From the NCBI GenBank assembly GCA_963821505.1, contig CAWGEH010000022.1:124001-188000 (forward strand): a DNA stretch of 64,000 nt, read 5' to 3'. The DNA is from VAZQ01 sp963821505 (GTDB taxonomy: Bacteria > Pseudomonadota > Alphaproteobacteria > Rhizobiales > Xanthobacteraceae). Below, in pieces: positions 17,680 through 28,114 of the stretch (position 1 is its first letter; each line of letters begins with the position of its first letter). The notes below the pieces were generated by a model. The model made no database searches and had not been told where the DNA came from. It saw only the letters and a list, made by a program, of their open reading frames with translations. Both the position numbers and the translations under genes were made by a program.

Positions 17680-18478
17680 ATGGCTCGCTACGATTTCCGC
17701 ACCCCCCGCCTTTACCTCGATGCACCGCTCGCGGAAGGGGCAAGCGTCGCGCTCGATGCGTCGCAGGCAAACTACCTCGGCAACGTGCTGCGGCTAAGGG
17801 CCGGCGATTCCGTGCTGGTTTTCAACGGTCGCGACGGCGAATGGCGGGCCACGCTCGCGAGCGCCGGCAAACGCCGGCGCTGCGCTCACCATCGGCCGGC
17901 GCGCCCGGCCGCAGACCGGCGCGCCGGACCTGCACTATCTGTTCGCGCCGCTCAAGCATGCGCGGCTCGACTACATGGTGCAGAAGGCGGTCGAGATGGG
18001 CGCGTCGCGCCTGCAGCCGGTAATCACCCGCCACGCCCAGGTCGCACGCGTCAACCTCGAGCGCATGCGCGCAAATGCCATCGAGGCAGCCGAACAGTGC
18101 GGCATCCTGACGCTGCCTGAAATCGGTGCTCCGCTGAGCTGGCAGCGGATGATCGCCGAGCGCGATCCCGCCCGGCTGCTGGTGTTCTGCGACGAGGATG
18201 CGGAGGTGAACGACCCGGTCGCCGCGCTCTCGCAGAGGCGAGGGGCGGGCCCGGCCGAACCGATGCCACTCGCGGTCCTGGTCGGTCCCGAGGGAGGCTT
18301 TGCCGCGGACGAGCGCGCCGTGCTGCTCAAGCTGCCGAATACGGTGCGGCTCGCGCTCGGACCGCGCATCCTGCGCGCCGATACCGCCGCGGTCGCCGCG
18401 CTCGCGCTCGTCGGGGCGGTGCTCGGCGATTGGCGGTCATCGCCGTACCGCCCGGCCGAGCCGGAGGAACAGCGTTAA
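17680..18478 (+). CDS. rsmE: 16S rRNA (uracil1498-N3)-methyltransferase, frameshifted
   Basis: Restored length about 265 residues. SPOUT methyltransferase that N3-methylates U1498 of 16S rRNA. The N-terminal PUA-like part (YDFRTPRLYLDAPL, ANYLGNVLRLRAGD) is in one frame up to AGK. An extra A in the AAA run at 17869-17871 breaks it. The rest (DLHYLFAPLKHARLDYMVQK, GASRLQPVITRHAQV, LVGPEGGFAADE, LGPRILRADTAAVAAL) continues in the next frame to 18478. The trefoil-knot SAM-site motifs are intact, so a sequencing indel is plausible. Upstream of hisZ, as in relatives. Confidence 0.88.
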
Positions 18479-18565
18479 GCGCGTCACCGCTTTGGCGTCG
18501 AAATCGCCCCCGAAGCGTGCTAGATCGCCGCGCCACAAGCTCAATCGAGCCTGACCGACCGCGCC

Positions 18566-19715
18566 ATGACGAGTGCAACCACGATCTCGACGAGCGCCGC
18601 CCTCGATGTGCGGGCCGACGCATTGCTGGCCTCGTTCGAGCGCGCCGGCTATGCGCGGGTCGCACCGGCGATCCTGCAGCCGGCGGAGCCGTTCCTCGAC
18701 CTTTCCGGCGAGGACATCCGCAAGCGCATGTATCTGACCACCGACCCGCAGGGCCACGAACTGTGCCTGCGGCCCGACCTCACCATCCCGGTCTCGCGCG
18801 ACTATCTCGCCTCGCCCGCGGCCGGCAAGCCGCAAGGCTTCTGCTATCTCGGCCCGGTCTTTCGCCATCGCGAAGGCCCGGGCGAATTCCTGCAGGCCGG
18901 CATCGAATCCTTCGGCCGCCGCGACACCGCGGCGGCGGACGCCGAAATGCTCGCGCTCGGGCTCGACGCCACCGCGCATTACGGGCTTGCCGCACCCGAC
19001 ATCCGCATCGGCGACGTCGGCCTGTTTTCCGCGCTGGTCGCCGCGCTCGATCTCGCGCCGGCCTGGAAGCGGCGGCTGATCAAGGACTTCAACCACAAGA
19101 CCTCGCTGGCGCAGGATCTCGATCGGCTCACCATCAGCGCCTCGCGGGCGCGGCCGGAATACCAGGGCGTGCTCGCCGCGCTCGCCGGCTCCGACCCGAA
19201 AGCGGCACATGCGCTGGTCACCGACCTGCTCTCGATCGCCGGCATCACCGCGGTCGGCGGGCGCTCGGTCGGCGAGATCGCCGACCGCTTTCTCGAGCAG
19301 GCGGCGCTCGGCGCGCAAACCTCGCTGCCGCGGGAGACCCGCGCGCTGATCGAGAAATTCCTCGCCATCAGCGGCGATCCCGACGCAGCCGCGGCCGAGC
19401 TGCGCGCCTTTGCCCGCGACGCCAAGATCGCGCTCGATGCCGCGCTCGACCTGTTCGAGAGCCGCACCGGCTTTCTCGCCGCGCGCGGGGTCGACGTCGG
19501 ACGCATCCGGTTCTCGACCGCCTTCGGCCGCGGCCTCGACTATTACACCGGCTTCGTGTTCGAGCTGCACGACGCGGGACCGCAGATGGCCGGACAGCTG
19601 GTGGCGGGCGGCCGCTATGACGGATTGCTCACGCGGCTTGGCAGCGCCAACGCGATCTCCGGCGGTCGGTTTCGCGGTCTGGATCGAGCGGCTCGCGGCG
19701 TTGCGGAGCGCGACC
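18566..19715 (+). CDS. hisZ: ATP phosphoribosyltransferase regulatory subunit, frameshifted near C-terminus
   Basis: HisRS-like regulatory subunit that activates short-form HisG in histidine synthesis. Class II synthetase-fold motifs: LRPDLTIPVSRDYL, CYLGPVFRHREGPGEFLQ, AFGRGLDYYTGFVFELHD and LVAGGRYDGLL, without aminoacylation residues. At about 19656-19659 an extra base breaks the frame. The expected ending PAVGFAVWIERLAALRSAT is in the frame used by hisG, with no stop before the hisG ATG. Neither frame provides a natural hisZ stop; the end given here is the base before the hisG start. Confidence 0.85.
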
Positions 19716-20690
19716 ATGAGCGCGCCGTTCGTCATCGCCGTGCCGGCCAAGGGCCGGCTGCAGGAGAACGCGGAAACCTTCTTCGCGCGCGCCGGGCTCG
19801 AACTGGTCAAGCCGCGCGGGGTGCGCGACTATCGCGGCGCGATCGCCGACCTTCCCGGCGTCGAGGTGGCGTACCTCTCGGCTGCCGAGATCGTCGACCT
19901 GCTGGCGCAAGGCGCGGTGCATTTCGGTCTCACCGGCGAGGATCTCATGCGCGAGAAGATCGCCGACGCGGAACGCCACGTCGTCCTCATCGACGGGCTC
20001 GGCTTCGGCCACGCCAACGTGGTGGTGGCGGTGCCGCAGGCCTGGATCGACGTGCACAGCATGGCCGATCTCGACGATGTCGCGACCGCGTTCCGCCTCA
20101 AGCATGAACGCAAGATGCGCCTCGCGACCAAATACGTGAATCTCACGCGCAATTTCTTCTCCGCGCACGGCGTCACCGACTACCGGATCGTGGAAAGCTC
20201 GGGCGCGACCGAGGGCGCGCCGGCGGCCGGCACCGCCGAGCTCATCGTCGACATCACGACGACGGGCGCGACGCTCGCCGCCAACGGGCTCAAGGTGATC
20301 GAGGACGGCGTGATCCTGCGCTCGCAGGCTAACCTGGTCGCGGCGCGCGCCGCCAATTGGGGCGCGGGCGAGCGCGAGATCGCGCGCATGGTGCTCGACC
20401 GCATCGCCGCGCAGGCGCGCGCGCGGGCATTCCGCGAGGTTCGCACACGCTTTGCCGGCTGCGACGACGCGCTGCTTGCCGAGGCGACGCGACGTTTCGG
20501 CGTCACCGCCCCGTTCGGCGGCCCGACCTCCTCGGGCATGCTCACGCTGCACTGCCCGCCGAAGCACGTGCATGCGCTGGCGACGCTGTTGCGTGAAAAG
20601 GGTGCCGAGAACGTGGTGGTCGCGGACCTCGGATACGTCTTTTCCCGCGCCAATCCGCTTTACGCCAAGCTCGAGGCCGGGCTCGGTTAG
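19716..20690 (+). CDS. hisG: ATP phosphoribosyltransferase catalytic subunit
   Basis: 324 residues. Catalyses the first committed step of histidine synthesis, ATP + PRPP to phosphoribosyl-ATP. Recognised from MSAPFVIAVPAKGRLQE, GLTGEDL-like LTGEDLMREKI, VATKY-like RLATKYVNLTR, and the PRPP loop around ELIVDITTTGATL. The C-terminal region GPTSSGMLTLHCPPKHVH resembles that of Bradyrhizobium HisG. The ATG at 19716 lies in the same frame as the true HisZ C-terminus, so a fused HisZ-HisG polypeptide is possible if the hisZ indel is an error. Confidence 0.93.
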   Translation: MSAPFVIAVPAKGRLQENAETFFARAGLELVKPRGVRDYRGAIADLPGVEVAYLSAAEIVDLLAQGAVHFGLTGEDLMREKIADAERHVVLIDGLGFGHANVVVAVPQAWIDVHSMADLDDVATAFRLKHERKMRLATKYVNLTRNFFSAHGVTDYRIVESSGATEGAPAAGTAELIVDITTTGATLAANGLKVIEDGVILRSQANLVAARAANWGAGEREIARMVLDRIAAQARARAFREVRTRFAGCDDALLAEATRRFGVTAPFGGPTSSGMLTLHCPPKHVHALATLLREKGAENVVVADLGYVFSRANPLYAKLEAGLG

Positions 20691-20700
20691 CACGTCGGAG

Positions 20701-20867
20701 CACGCTGCGAAAAAGTCGAAACCGGCTTTTCGAATCGAACCCCCGCAAAATCGAGGATTCGAGCCCGAGCAGCGTGATGCCGAAGAGTCGCAGCCCTTTT
20801 CGAACAAGACCTGCGACCAGACAAATGCTTAGGGCGAAATCGCGTTTCAATGCGAAGCGATTTCGCC
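20701..20867 (-). repeat. dispersed palindromic repeat, copy C, with double hairpin
   Basis: Just beyond the hisG stop. Outer arms CACGCTGC (20701-20708) and GCAGCGTG (20769-20776) enclose an inner CGAATC/GATTCG pair. A second palindrome pairs GGCGAAATCGC (20833-20843) with GCGATTTCGCC (20857-20867). The reverse complement of the right half matches copies at 4591 and 62812. It can serve as a hisG transcript end. Fills most of the gap before ppa. Confidence 0.7.
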
Positions 20868-20966
20868 GGAGGGCGAACGCTTCCGCATCGCGCGCGCAAG
20901 AGTTCCGCGCCACGGCCGGAACAGGAACCGTGTCGCCGCGTTGGTGTGCCGGTCCATGGAAGCGAT

Positions 20967-21488
20967 ATGACGAACTATTGCAAATTACCGACCTGGGCCG
21001 ATCGCGGCCATGTCTACGCAGTGGTGGAAACGCCGCGCGGCAGCCGGGTAAAATTGGAATTTGATCCGAAGCTACGTGCCTTCACGCTGGCCAAGCCGCT
21101 GTTCGCGGGTTTGACCTACCCCTACGATTGGGGCTTCGTCCCGTCCACCCAGGCGGAAGACGGCGATCCCCTTGACGTGCTGATCATCCATGAGGCGGCG
21201 ACATATCCGGGCCTGGTGCTGAAATGCAAGCCGATAGGCATACTTGAGGTCGTGCAATCGTCAAACGGCAAGAAAGAACGCAACGATCGGGTATTCGCCG
21301 TGCCTGATCGGTCGCCGTTTGAGGGCGACCTGCAAGACATCCGGCGTTTGCCGCCGCGGGCAATCGAGGACCTGGAGAAATTCTTCGCGGCGACCAACGC
21401 GCTCGAAACAAAGAAGTTGGAATTTCTGGGGTGGCGCGGACCCGCGCGGGCCATCAAGGCGATCAAGAAGGCTTCCATTTCCAGTTAG
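20967..21488 (+). CDS. ppa: inorganic diphosphatase (type I)
   Basis: 173 residues. Hydrolyses pyrophosphate, pulling biosynthetic reactions forward. The family active-site signature is present as EDGDPLDVL (Asp65, Asp67, Asp70), with YPYDWGFVP upstream. It is diverged from the usual Ppa: the region normally GxIxMxD-rich reads KPIGILEVVQ, and the tail includes LEFLGWRGPARAIKAI. This resembles the shorter second paralogue found in some proteobacteria, so it may not be the housekeeping enzyme. The ATG at 20967 starts MTNYCKLP. Confidence 0.85.
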   Translation: MTNYCKLPTWADRGHVYAVVETPRGSRVKLEFDPKLRAFTLAKPLFAGLTYPYDWGFVPSTQAEDGDPLDVLIIHEAATYPGLVLKCKPIGILEVVQSSNGKKERNDRVFAVPDRSPFEGDLQDIRRLPPRAIEDLEKFFAATNALETKKLEFLGWRGPARAIKAIKKASISS

Positions 21489-21697
21489 GTGCCGCCCAGC
21501 ACCGCCGCACCCGGCTCAATCGCTACATCGGCTACTGGAAGCCGTATGCCACCAGTCATGACAAGTTGGACGCCGATGACGCGATCCAGGAAGAGGTTCG
21601 CAATGCCGCAAGGGCGCTGGTGGAGGGAGTGAGCGCGAAGCGATCGGGTCGACTGGTCGCTGCGGGCAATGACCCGCGGCAGGCGCGCAAGAAATAG
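21489..21697 (+). other. possible coding remnant downstream of ppa
   Basis: One frame stays open and reads YIGYWKPYATSHDKLDADD and AARALVEGVSAKRSGRLV, with natural-looking composition. It has no start codon or ribosome site of its own and begins inside ppa in another frame. It may be a gene remnant or chance. I do not recognise a family. Confidence 0.2.
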
Positions 21698-21746
21698 CGC
21701 GGACGCGCGGCCTGGTGAGAGCTCCAAGAGCGAGGCGCGCTTTTCC

Positions 21747-22721
21747 CTAGTCGCTCAGCCTGATGCCGGCCGCCTTGATCACCTTCGCCCATTGCGGGAT
21801 CTCGCGCGCGATCACGGCGGAAAACTCCGCCGGCGTGCCGCCGACCACGTCGAGCCCGAGGTCGTTGAGCTTCTTGCGGACGTCCGGAAGCGCCAGCACC
21901 TTCACGGTCTCGCGGTAAAGCTTGTCCACGATCGCGGGCGAGGTTCCCGCCGGCGCCATCAGGCCGAACCACGGCACCGCTTCGAAGCCCGGATAGCCCA
22001 ATTCGGCCATGGTGGGCAGATCGGGCGCGATCGCCGAGCGCTTGAGCGACGTCACCGCGAAGGCGCGCAATCTGCCTTCTCGGATCAGCGGCGCGACGTT
22101 GACGATGTTGGCAAAGGACATGGTGACGCGGCCGGCGAGAAGGTCCGGCAACAGCGCGGTCGTGCCGCGATAGGCCACCGGCTGGATGTCGATCTGCGTC
22201 ATCGACTTCAACAATTCGGCGGCGAGATGCTGCGAAGTCCCGGCGCCGGCATGGGCATAGGTGAGTTTGCCGGGCTGCGCGCGGGCGAGCGCGATCAGCT
22301 CCGGCAGGCTCTTCGCCGGGACATCGTTGTGGACGACGAGCACGTTGGCCGCGATGAAGATCTGCGAGATCGGCGCGAAATCCTTGATCGGATCGTAGGC
22401 AAGCTTGTCGTACATGCTCGGGCTGAAGATGAGCGAGGCATTGCCGCCCATCAGCAGCGTGTGGCCGTCGGGCGCCGCCTTGGCCACGCGCTCGGTCGCG
22501 ATGTTGCCGCCGGCGCCGGTCACGTTCTCGACTACGGCCGGCTTGTTCCAGGCTTGCGCGAATTTGTCCGCCAGCAGTCGGCCGGTGATGTCCGGCGCCA
22601 CGCCCGGGGTGAAGCCGACCAGGATCCGGATCGGCTGATCAGGATAGCTCGCTTGCCCCAGCGCATCGCCCGCCGTCAGCGCCAATGACAGCGCCGCAAC
22701 CACGCCGCAGACCGCCTTCAT
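21747..22721 (-). CDS. Bug/TctC family tripartite tricarboxylate transporter substrate-binding protein
   Basis: 324 residues. Periplasmic Bug receptor of the TTT type. Signal peptide about 1-22 (ALSLALTAGDALG), then YPDQPIRILVGFTPGVAPD, NVTGAGGNIATERVAKAAPDG, FAPISQIF and SFANIVNVAPLI, the usual ligand-loop layout for small carboxylates or amides. No TctA/TctB genes are near. Third of three Bug genes after a threonine-synthase-like gene; clearly more diverged than the other two, so it is probably not the product of the same duplication. Confidence 0.92.
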   Translation of the reverse strand: MKAVCGVVAALSLALTAGDALGQASYPDQPIRILVGFTPGVAPDITGRLLADKFAQAWNKPAVVENVTGAGGNIATERVAKAAPDGHTLLMGGNASLIFSPSMYDKLAYDPIKDFAPISQIFIAANVLVVHNDVPAKSLPELIALARAQPGKLTYAHAGAGTSQHLAAELLKSMTQIDIQPVAYRGTTALLPDLLAGRVTMSFANIVNVAPLIREGRLRAFAVTSLKRSAIAPDLPTMAELGYPGFEAVPWFGLMAPAGTSPAIVDKLYRETVKVLALPDVRKKLNDLGLDVVGGTPAEFSAVIAREIPQWAKVIKAAGIRLSD

Positions 22722-22793
22722 CGCCGTCTCCTCGCATTTTTGCCGGGGGTTCGCGCCTTTGCACCACGCGTTGCTTGGCCATCGCGATCGGCG

Positions 22794-23765
22794 TCATTCC
22801 GCTTTGATGTTCGCCGCCTTGATCACCGGCCACCATTTCTCGATCTCGGCCTTGTGGTAAGCGTAGAGCGCCTGCGGGGTCTGCTGCTCGCGCGCGGGAA
22901 TTTCCTGGCCCAGCTCAGCGAGCCGCGCACGCACGCGCGCGTCGGCCAGGGTTTCGACGACGGCCTCGTTGAGCTTGGCGACGACGCCCTTCGGCGTGCC
23001 TTTCGGCACCCAGAGCGCGTGCCAGATGGAAATGTGCAGGCCCGGCACGCCGGCCTCGTCGACGGTCGGGATTTCGGGCGCCGCCGCCAGGCGGGTCTTG
23101 TCGGTGACCGCATAGACCTTGATCGTTCCGGCGCGCACCTGCGGCAGCGAATTGGCGGCCTGGTCGATCATCAAATCGATCTGGCCGGCCACCAGGTCCT
23201 GCATCGCGGGGCCGGCGCCGCGATACGGCACGAACTGGTATCGCGTGCCGGTGATGTTCTGGAGATAGATGCCGCTGACGTGCGACGCGGTGCCGTGGCC
23301 GGCGGTGCCCTGCGTCGCGGTCGCGGAGTTGGCCTTCAGCCAAGCGACCAGCTCCTTGAGGTCCTTCGCCGGCACCGCCTTCTTGGTGACGATGAGCTGC
23401 GGATTGGTGGCGATCATCGCGACCGGCTCGAAGCCGTTCAGCACGTCGTATGCGAGCGGATAGATCGCGCCGTTGACGACGTGGGTGCCCCAGTGGCCGA
23501 TGCTGATCGTGTAGCCGTCGGGCGCCGCGCGCGCGACCCGGCCGACGCCGATGGTGCCGCCGGCGCCCGTCGTGTTCTCGACGACGACGGTTTGACCGAG
23601 CGGTCCGCGCATCCGCTCCGCCATGATGCGCGCGATCGTGTCGGTCGGGCCGCCCGCCGAATACGGCACCACGATGGTGATCGGGCGCGACGGATAGGTC
23701 TGCGCGGCCGCCATTCCGACTCCCGCCAGCGTGACGATCGCCATCGCACCAAGCAGCGTCTTCAT
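22794..23765 (-). CDS. Bug/TctC family substrate-binding protein
   Basis: 323 residues. Signal peptide about 1-21 (GAMAIVTLAGVGMAAA). The mature start TYPSRPITIVVPYSAGGPTD, then GAGGTIGVGRVARAAPDG, YQFVPYRGAGPAMQDLVAGQ and ALWVPKGTPKGVV, typical of Bug receptors that bind organic acids by water-mediated contacts. Very similar along its length to the next gene upstream (23900-24877), including the closing KWWPVIKAANIKAE, so the two arose by tandem duplication. No transporter membrane genes nearby. Confidence 0.93.
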   Translation of the reverse strand: MKTLLGAMAIVTLAGVGMAAAQTYPSRPITIVVPYSAGGPTDTIARIMAERMRGPLGQTVVVENTTGAGGTIGVGRVARAAPDGYTISIGHWGTHVVNGAIYPLAYDVLNGFEPVAMIATNPQLIVTKKAVPAKDLKELVAWLKANSATATQGTAGHGTASHVSGIYLQNITGTRYQFVPYRGAGPAMQDLVAGQIDLMIDQAANSLPQVRAGTIKVYAVTDKTRLAAAPEIPTVDEAGVPGLHISIWHALWVPKGTPKGVVAKLNEAVVETLADARVRARLAELGQEIPAREQQTPQALYAYHKAEIEKWWPVIKAANIKAE

Positions 23766-23899
23766 CTGTCGTTCCTCCCTCGAATACGGACGTTCACCGT
23801 CCTTTCGGCACGTCGGCTTGCGTCGCGGCCGTGTGCAGATGTCGAAACCTCCGACCGGCGCCGGCGGGCGGCCGCTATCCTCCCCGGCGCATGCGTCGG

Positions 23900-24877
23900 C
23901 TACTCCGCTTTCAAATTCGAGGCTCTGATGATCGGCCACCACTTGTCCGTTTCGGCCTTGTGGTATGCCGCCAGCGCCTCCGGGGTCTGCTGGTCGCGCG
24001 GCCACACCTCCTGCCCGATCTCGACAAGCCGCTGCCGCACGGCCGGATCGGCCAGCGCGTCGACGACCGCGGCATTGAGCTTGCCGATGACATCCCGGGG
24101 CGTGCCCTTCGGCGCCCACAATCCATGCCAGTACGACACGTAGAGCGAGGGCACGCCGGCCTCGTCGATCGAGGGAACGTCGGGTAGCGCCGACCACCGG
24201 GACTTGGTGAGGACGGCATAGGCCTTGATCGCGCCGTTGCGAATCTGAGCGACGGCATTCGCACCTTGATCGAACATGATGTCGACTTGGCCCGCGACCA
24301 GGTCCTGCATGGCCGGCGCGCCGCCGCGATAGGGGACGAAGCCAAAGCGCGTCCCGGTCGCCTGCTGGAAATAGACGGCGGTGACCTGCGCGCCGCCGGC
24401 CGCGCCCACCGTCGCCGCCGTCGCCTTGTCCGGGTTGGCTTTGAGCCAGCCGACCAGTTCCTTGACGTTATTCGCGGGGAAATTCTTTCGGGCAATGATC
24501 AGCTGTGGCGTGATCGCGAGCAGCGCGATCGGCTCGAAGTCGTGCAACACGTCATAGGGCAGCGAATAGGTGACGGCATTGACCACATGGGTGCTCCATT
24601 GGCCGATGCCGATCGTATAGCCATCGGGCGCGGCGCGCGCGAGCCGTCCGACGCCGATATTGCCGCCCGCGCCCGCGACGTTCTCGATCACGATCGGCTG
24701 GCCGAGCGCGGCCCGGATCGGCTCGCTGAGAACGCGTGCGAGCGCGTCGGAGGGACCGCCGGCGGGGAACGGCGCGATCATGGTGATGGGGCGCGACGGA
24801 TAGGTCTGCGCGCCCGCGCCGCCGATGCTTGCTGCGAGCAGCGCCGCAACAGCGGCCGCCATGATGGGCCTGGTCAT
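23900..24877 (-). CDS. Bug/TctC family substrate-binding protein
   Basis: 325 residues. Signal peptide about 1-23 (AAAVAALLAASIGGAGA), then TYPSRPITMIAPFPAGGPSD, GAGGNIGVGRLARAAPDG and FGFVPYRGGAPAMQDLVAGQ. Paralogue of the gene at 22794-23765; the ligand-loop VPYSAGGPTD/APFPAGGPSD difference suggests distinct ligands. It starts 35 bp after the threonine-synthase-like gene, so they are probably one transcript. The frame is open far upstream, but the ATG at 24877 with the signal peptide is clearly the start. Confidence 0.93.
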   Translation of the reverse strand: MTRPIMAAAVAALLAASIGGAGAQTYPSRPITMIAPFPAGGPSDALARVLSEPIRAALGQPIVIENVAGAGGNIGVGRLARAAPDGYTIGIGQWSTHVVNAVTYSLPYDVLHDFEPIALLAITPQLIIARKNFPANNVKELVGWLKANPDKATAATVGAAGGAQVTAVYFQQATGTRFGFVPYRGGAPAMQDLVAGQVDIMFDQGANAVAQIRNGAIKAYAVLTKSRWSALPDVPSIDEAGVPSLYVSYWHGLWAPKGTPRDVIGKLNAAVVDALADPAVRQRLVEIGQEVWPRDQQTPEALAAYHKAETDKWWPIIRASNLKAE

Positions 24878-24912
24878 GGCTCTCCTTCCTGCACGTGGCT
24901 TGGGATAGACTA

Positions 24913-26154
<1,242 letters not shown>

Positions 26155-26270
26155 TACCAATCTCCGGCCCTCGCGTTCGTCATGTGCCGACCCGGGTTGC
26201 GACCCCCGCCGGCCCGTCGCCGGAGGGCTTGACCAGCGACAGGCTCTTAGCATCGACGTCGGATTCTCTG

Positions 26271-26741
26271 TCATTCGGCCGACCGTTCCGTCTGCCGTTC
26301 GCGCGTCCTGAACACGACGAAGTGCGACAGCGAGAAATTGACCACGAAGCTAGCCGCGATGGCCGCCAGTTTCGCCACCGGAATCGACATCCAATGGGAC
26401 GCCGCGAACAGCGTCGCCGTATTGGTAATCAAGCCGGCGACGCCCGAGGCGACGAACGCCCCGTAGGAGCGCCAGCGCAGCTTTCCTCCGGATTCGGCGG
26501 CGAAGGTGATGAAGGAATTCATCACATACGAGCCGGAGACGGCGACCAGCCAGGAGAGCACATTGGCGAGGATCAGCGGCAGCCCGAAAACATAGTAGGC
26601 GGCGAGGAAGACGCTATAGTCGATGAGCGTATTGACCACCCCGACACCGGCGAAACTCGCGGCCTTGAGCCCAACCGCGCGCTTCTCCCAGGCCTGCGTC
26701 AGGCGATGTTTGAGACGATCGAGTGGCGCGCGGAGCCGCAT
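26271..26741 (-). CDS. GtrA-like membrane protein
   Basis: 156 residues, four hydrophobic helices. GtrA-type flippase-like proteins help move undecaprenyl-phosphate-linked sugars for envelope glycosylation. Recognised from SFAGVGVVNTLIDYSVFLAA, SYVMNSFITF and NFSLSHFVVFR. The glycosyltransferase and ChbG-like deacetylase lie divergently across the solo repeat copy, and together they form a recognisable lipid-linked sugar cassette. Confidence 0.88.
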   Translation of the reverse strand: MRLRAPLDRLKHRLTQAWEKRAVGLKAASFAGVGVVNTLIDYSVFLAAYYVFGLPLILANVLSWLVAVSGSYVMNSFITFAAESGGKLRWRSYGAFVASGVAGLITNTATLFAASHWMSIPVAKLAAIAASFVVNFSLSHFVVFRTRERQTERSAE

Positions 26742-26782
26742 GACCGGCCCCGCTTAGCACGTCCGGGCCGCCGCGCCGAGCC

Positions 26783-26949
26783 TAGTGGTCCGATTCCGAG
26801 GTTCGCCAGCGCTCGCGGCAGGTTACGATGCGAACTTCGGAATCCAAGGACCACTAGCAACTCTATGGTTCTAGTGCCCCTTTTGAACCCGAAGTTCGCA
26901 ATCGCATTTGCCGCGCGATATGCGCGAACTTCGGGTTCGGGGCACTAGT
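26783..26949 (-). repeat. single inverted copy of the CTAG-bounded double-hairpin unit
   Basis: One unit of the element arrayed at 2338-2830, in the opposite orientation: hairpin B (CTAGTGGTCC to GGACCACTAG), linker, hairpin A (CTAGTGCCCC to GGGGCACTAG). It is diverged in the loops and slightly in the arms, and its CTAG-to-CTAG length is 165 bp against 167 for one unit of the array. It separates divergent gtrA and glycosyltransferase genes. Confidence 0.92.
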
Positions 26950-27042
26950 CGCGTCACGGCAGCAGCCCGCCCCCGCGCGACAGCCACCTGCGCTTGCGCT
27001 ATAACCCGTTCGCGGCGGGGCAAGGCGCAAGAGGCACGCTCG

Positions 27043-28105
27043 ATGGCAACCGATACGATGATCCGAGCAGGCGGCAGCGGCGCCCCCGCGCGGCCGCGCG
27101 GCCGCGCGGAAGCGGGGCTTTCGATCGTCGTGCCCTTGTTCAACGAAGCCGCCAATCTCTCCGCCCTGCACGCCCGCATCGTCGAAGTCGGCCGCCTGCT
27201 CAAGGCGACCCGCGGCCTCACCACCGAGGTGGTCTATGTCGACGACGGCAGCCGCGACGCGACGCTCGCCGCCATGCGCGAACTGCCGGCCGAAAATGCT
27301 CGATCTCCAGGTCATCTCCCTCTCGCGCAATTTCGGCAAGGAAGCGGCGCTTCTCGCCGGCCTCGATCATGCCCGCCTGGGCGCCGTCCTGTTCATGGAC
27401 GGCGACGGCCAGCATCCGCCGGCGCTGGTCGAGCGGCTGGTGGGCCATTGGCTCGATGACGGCTACGACGTCGTCTACACCGCCAAGGCGCACCGCGACA
27501 ACGAGCCGTGGCTGCGCCGCCTCGGGGTCAAGGCGTTCTATGCCCTGATCAACTGGGGCGCGCGGCAGAAGATTCCCGAGGACGCGGGCGACTTCCGTCT
27601 GCTGTCGCCGCGCGCGGCCGCCGCGCTCAAGCAACTGCCCGAGCGCAACCGGTTCTTCAAGGGGCTCGCGAGCTGGATCGGATTTCGCCAAATCCGGGTG
27701 GATTACGAGCCGGCGGAGCGCATCCATGGCCGCACCACCTGGAGCCTGTACTCGCTGATCGGACTTTCGATCGAAGGGCTCACCTCGTTCTCGGTCGCGC
27801 CGCTGCGGCTCGCGAGCATGCTCGGCGTTCTGCTTGCGGCCGGAGCGTTCGTCTTCGGCGTGCAGATCCTGATCGAGACCGTCGTCTTCGGAGAATCCGT
27901 CCCGGGCTATCCCTCGGTGATCGTGGGCCTGATGGTGCTGGGCGGCGTCCAACTGATCATGATCGGGATCATGGGCGAATATATCGGCAAGATCCTGTCC
28001 GAGCTCAAAGCGCGACCGGTCTATTTCGTGGCCGAGCACACGCTCAAGACCGCCGAGAGCGCGGGCGCCGTCGATGATCCGGCGGCGCGCTCGGCCGCGG
28101 AATGA
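27043..28105 (+). CDS. DPM1/ArnC-type glycosyltransferase family 2, frameshifted
   Basis: Restored length about 353 residues. GT2 enzyme that loads a sugar onto polyprenyl phosphate. LSIVVPLFNEAANL and VVYVDDGSRDAT are in the first frame. An extra A in the AAAA run at 27293-27296 shifts to the second frame, which continues LQVISLSRNFGKEAALLAGL, MDGDGQHPPAL (metal-binding DxD) and RTTWSLYSLIGLSIEG. Two C-terminal membrane helices follow (about 235-255 and 270-295). Divergent from gtrA; the ChbG-like gene follows at once. Confidence 0.88.
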
Positions 28106-28114
28106 TCGGCCGCC

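Noticed and set aside
18437..19810. 457-codon minus-strand frame opposite hisZ
   Set aside because: Mirror of hisZ; composition is Arg/Gly/Asp-rich with no recognisable motif.
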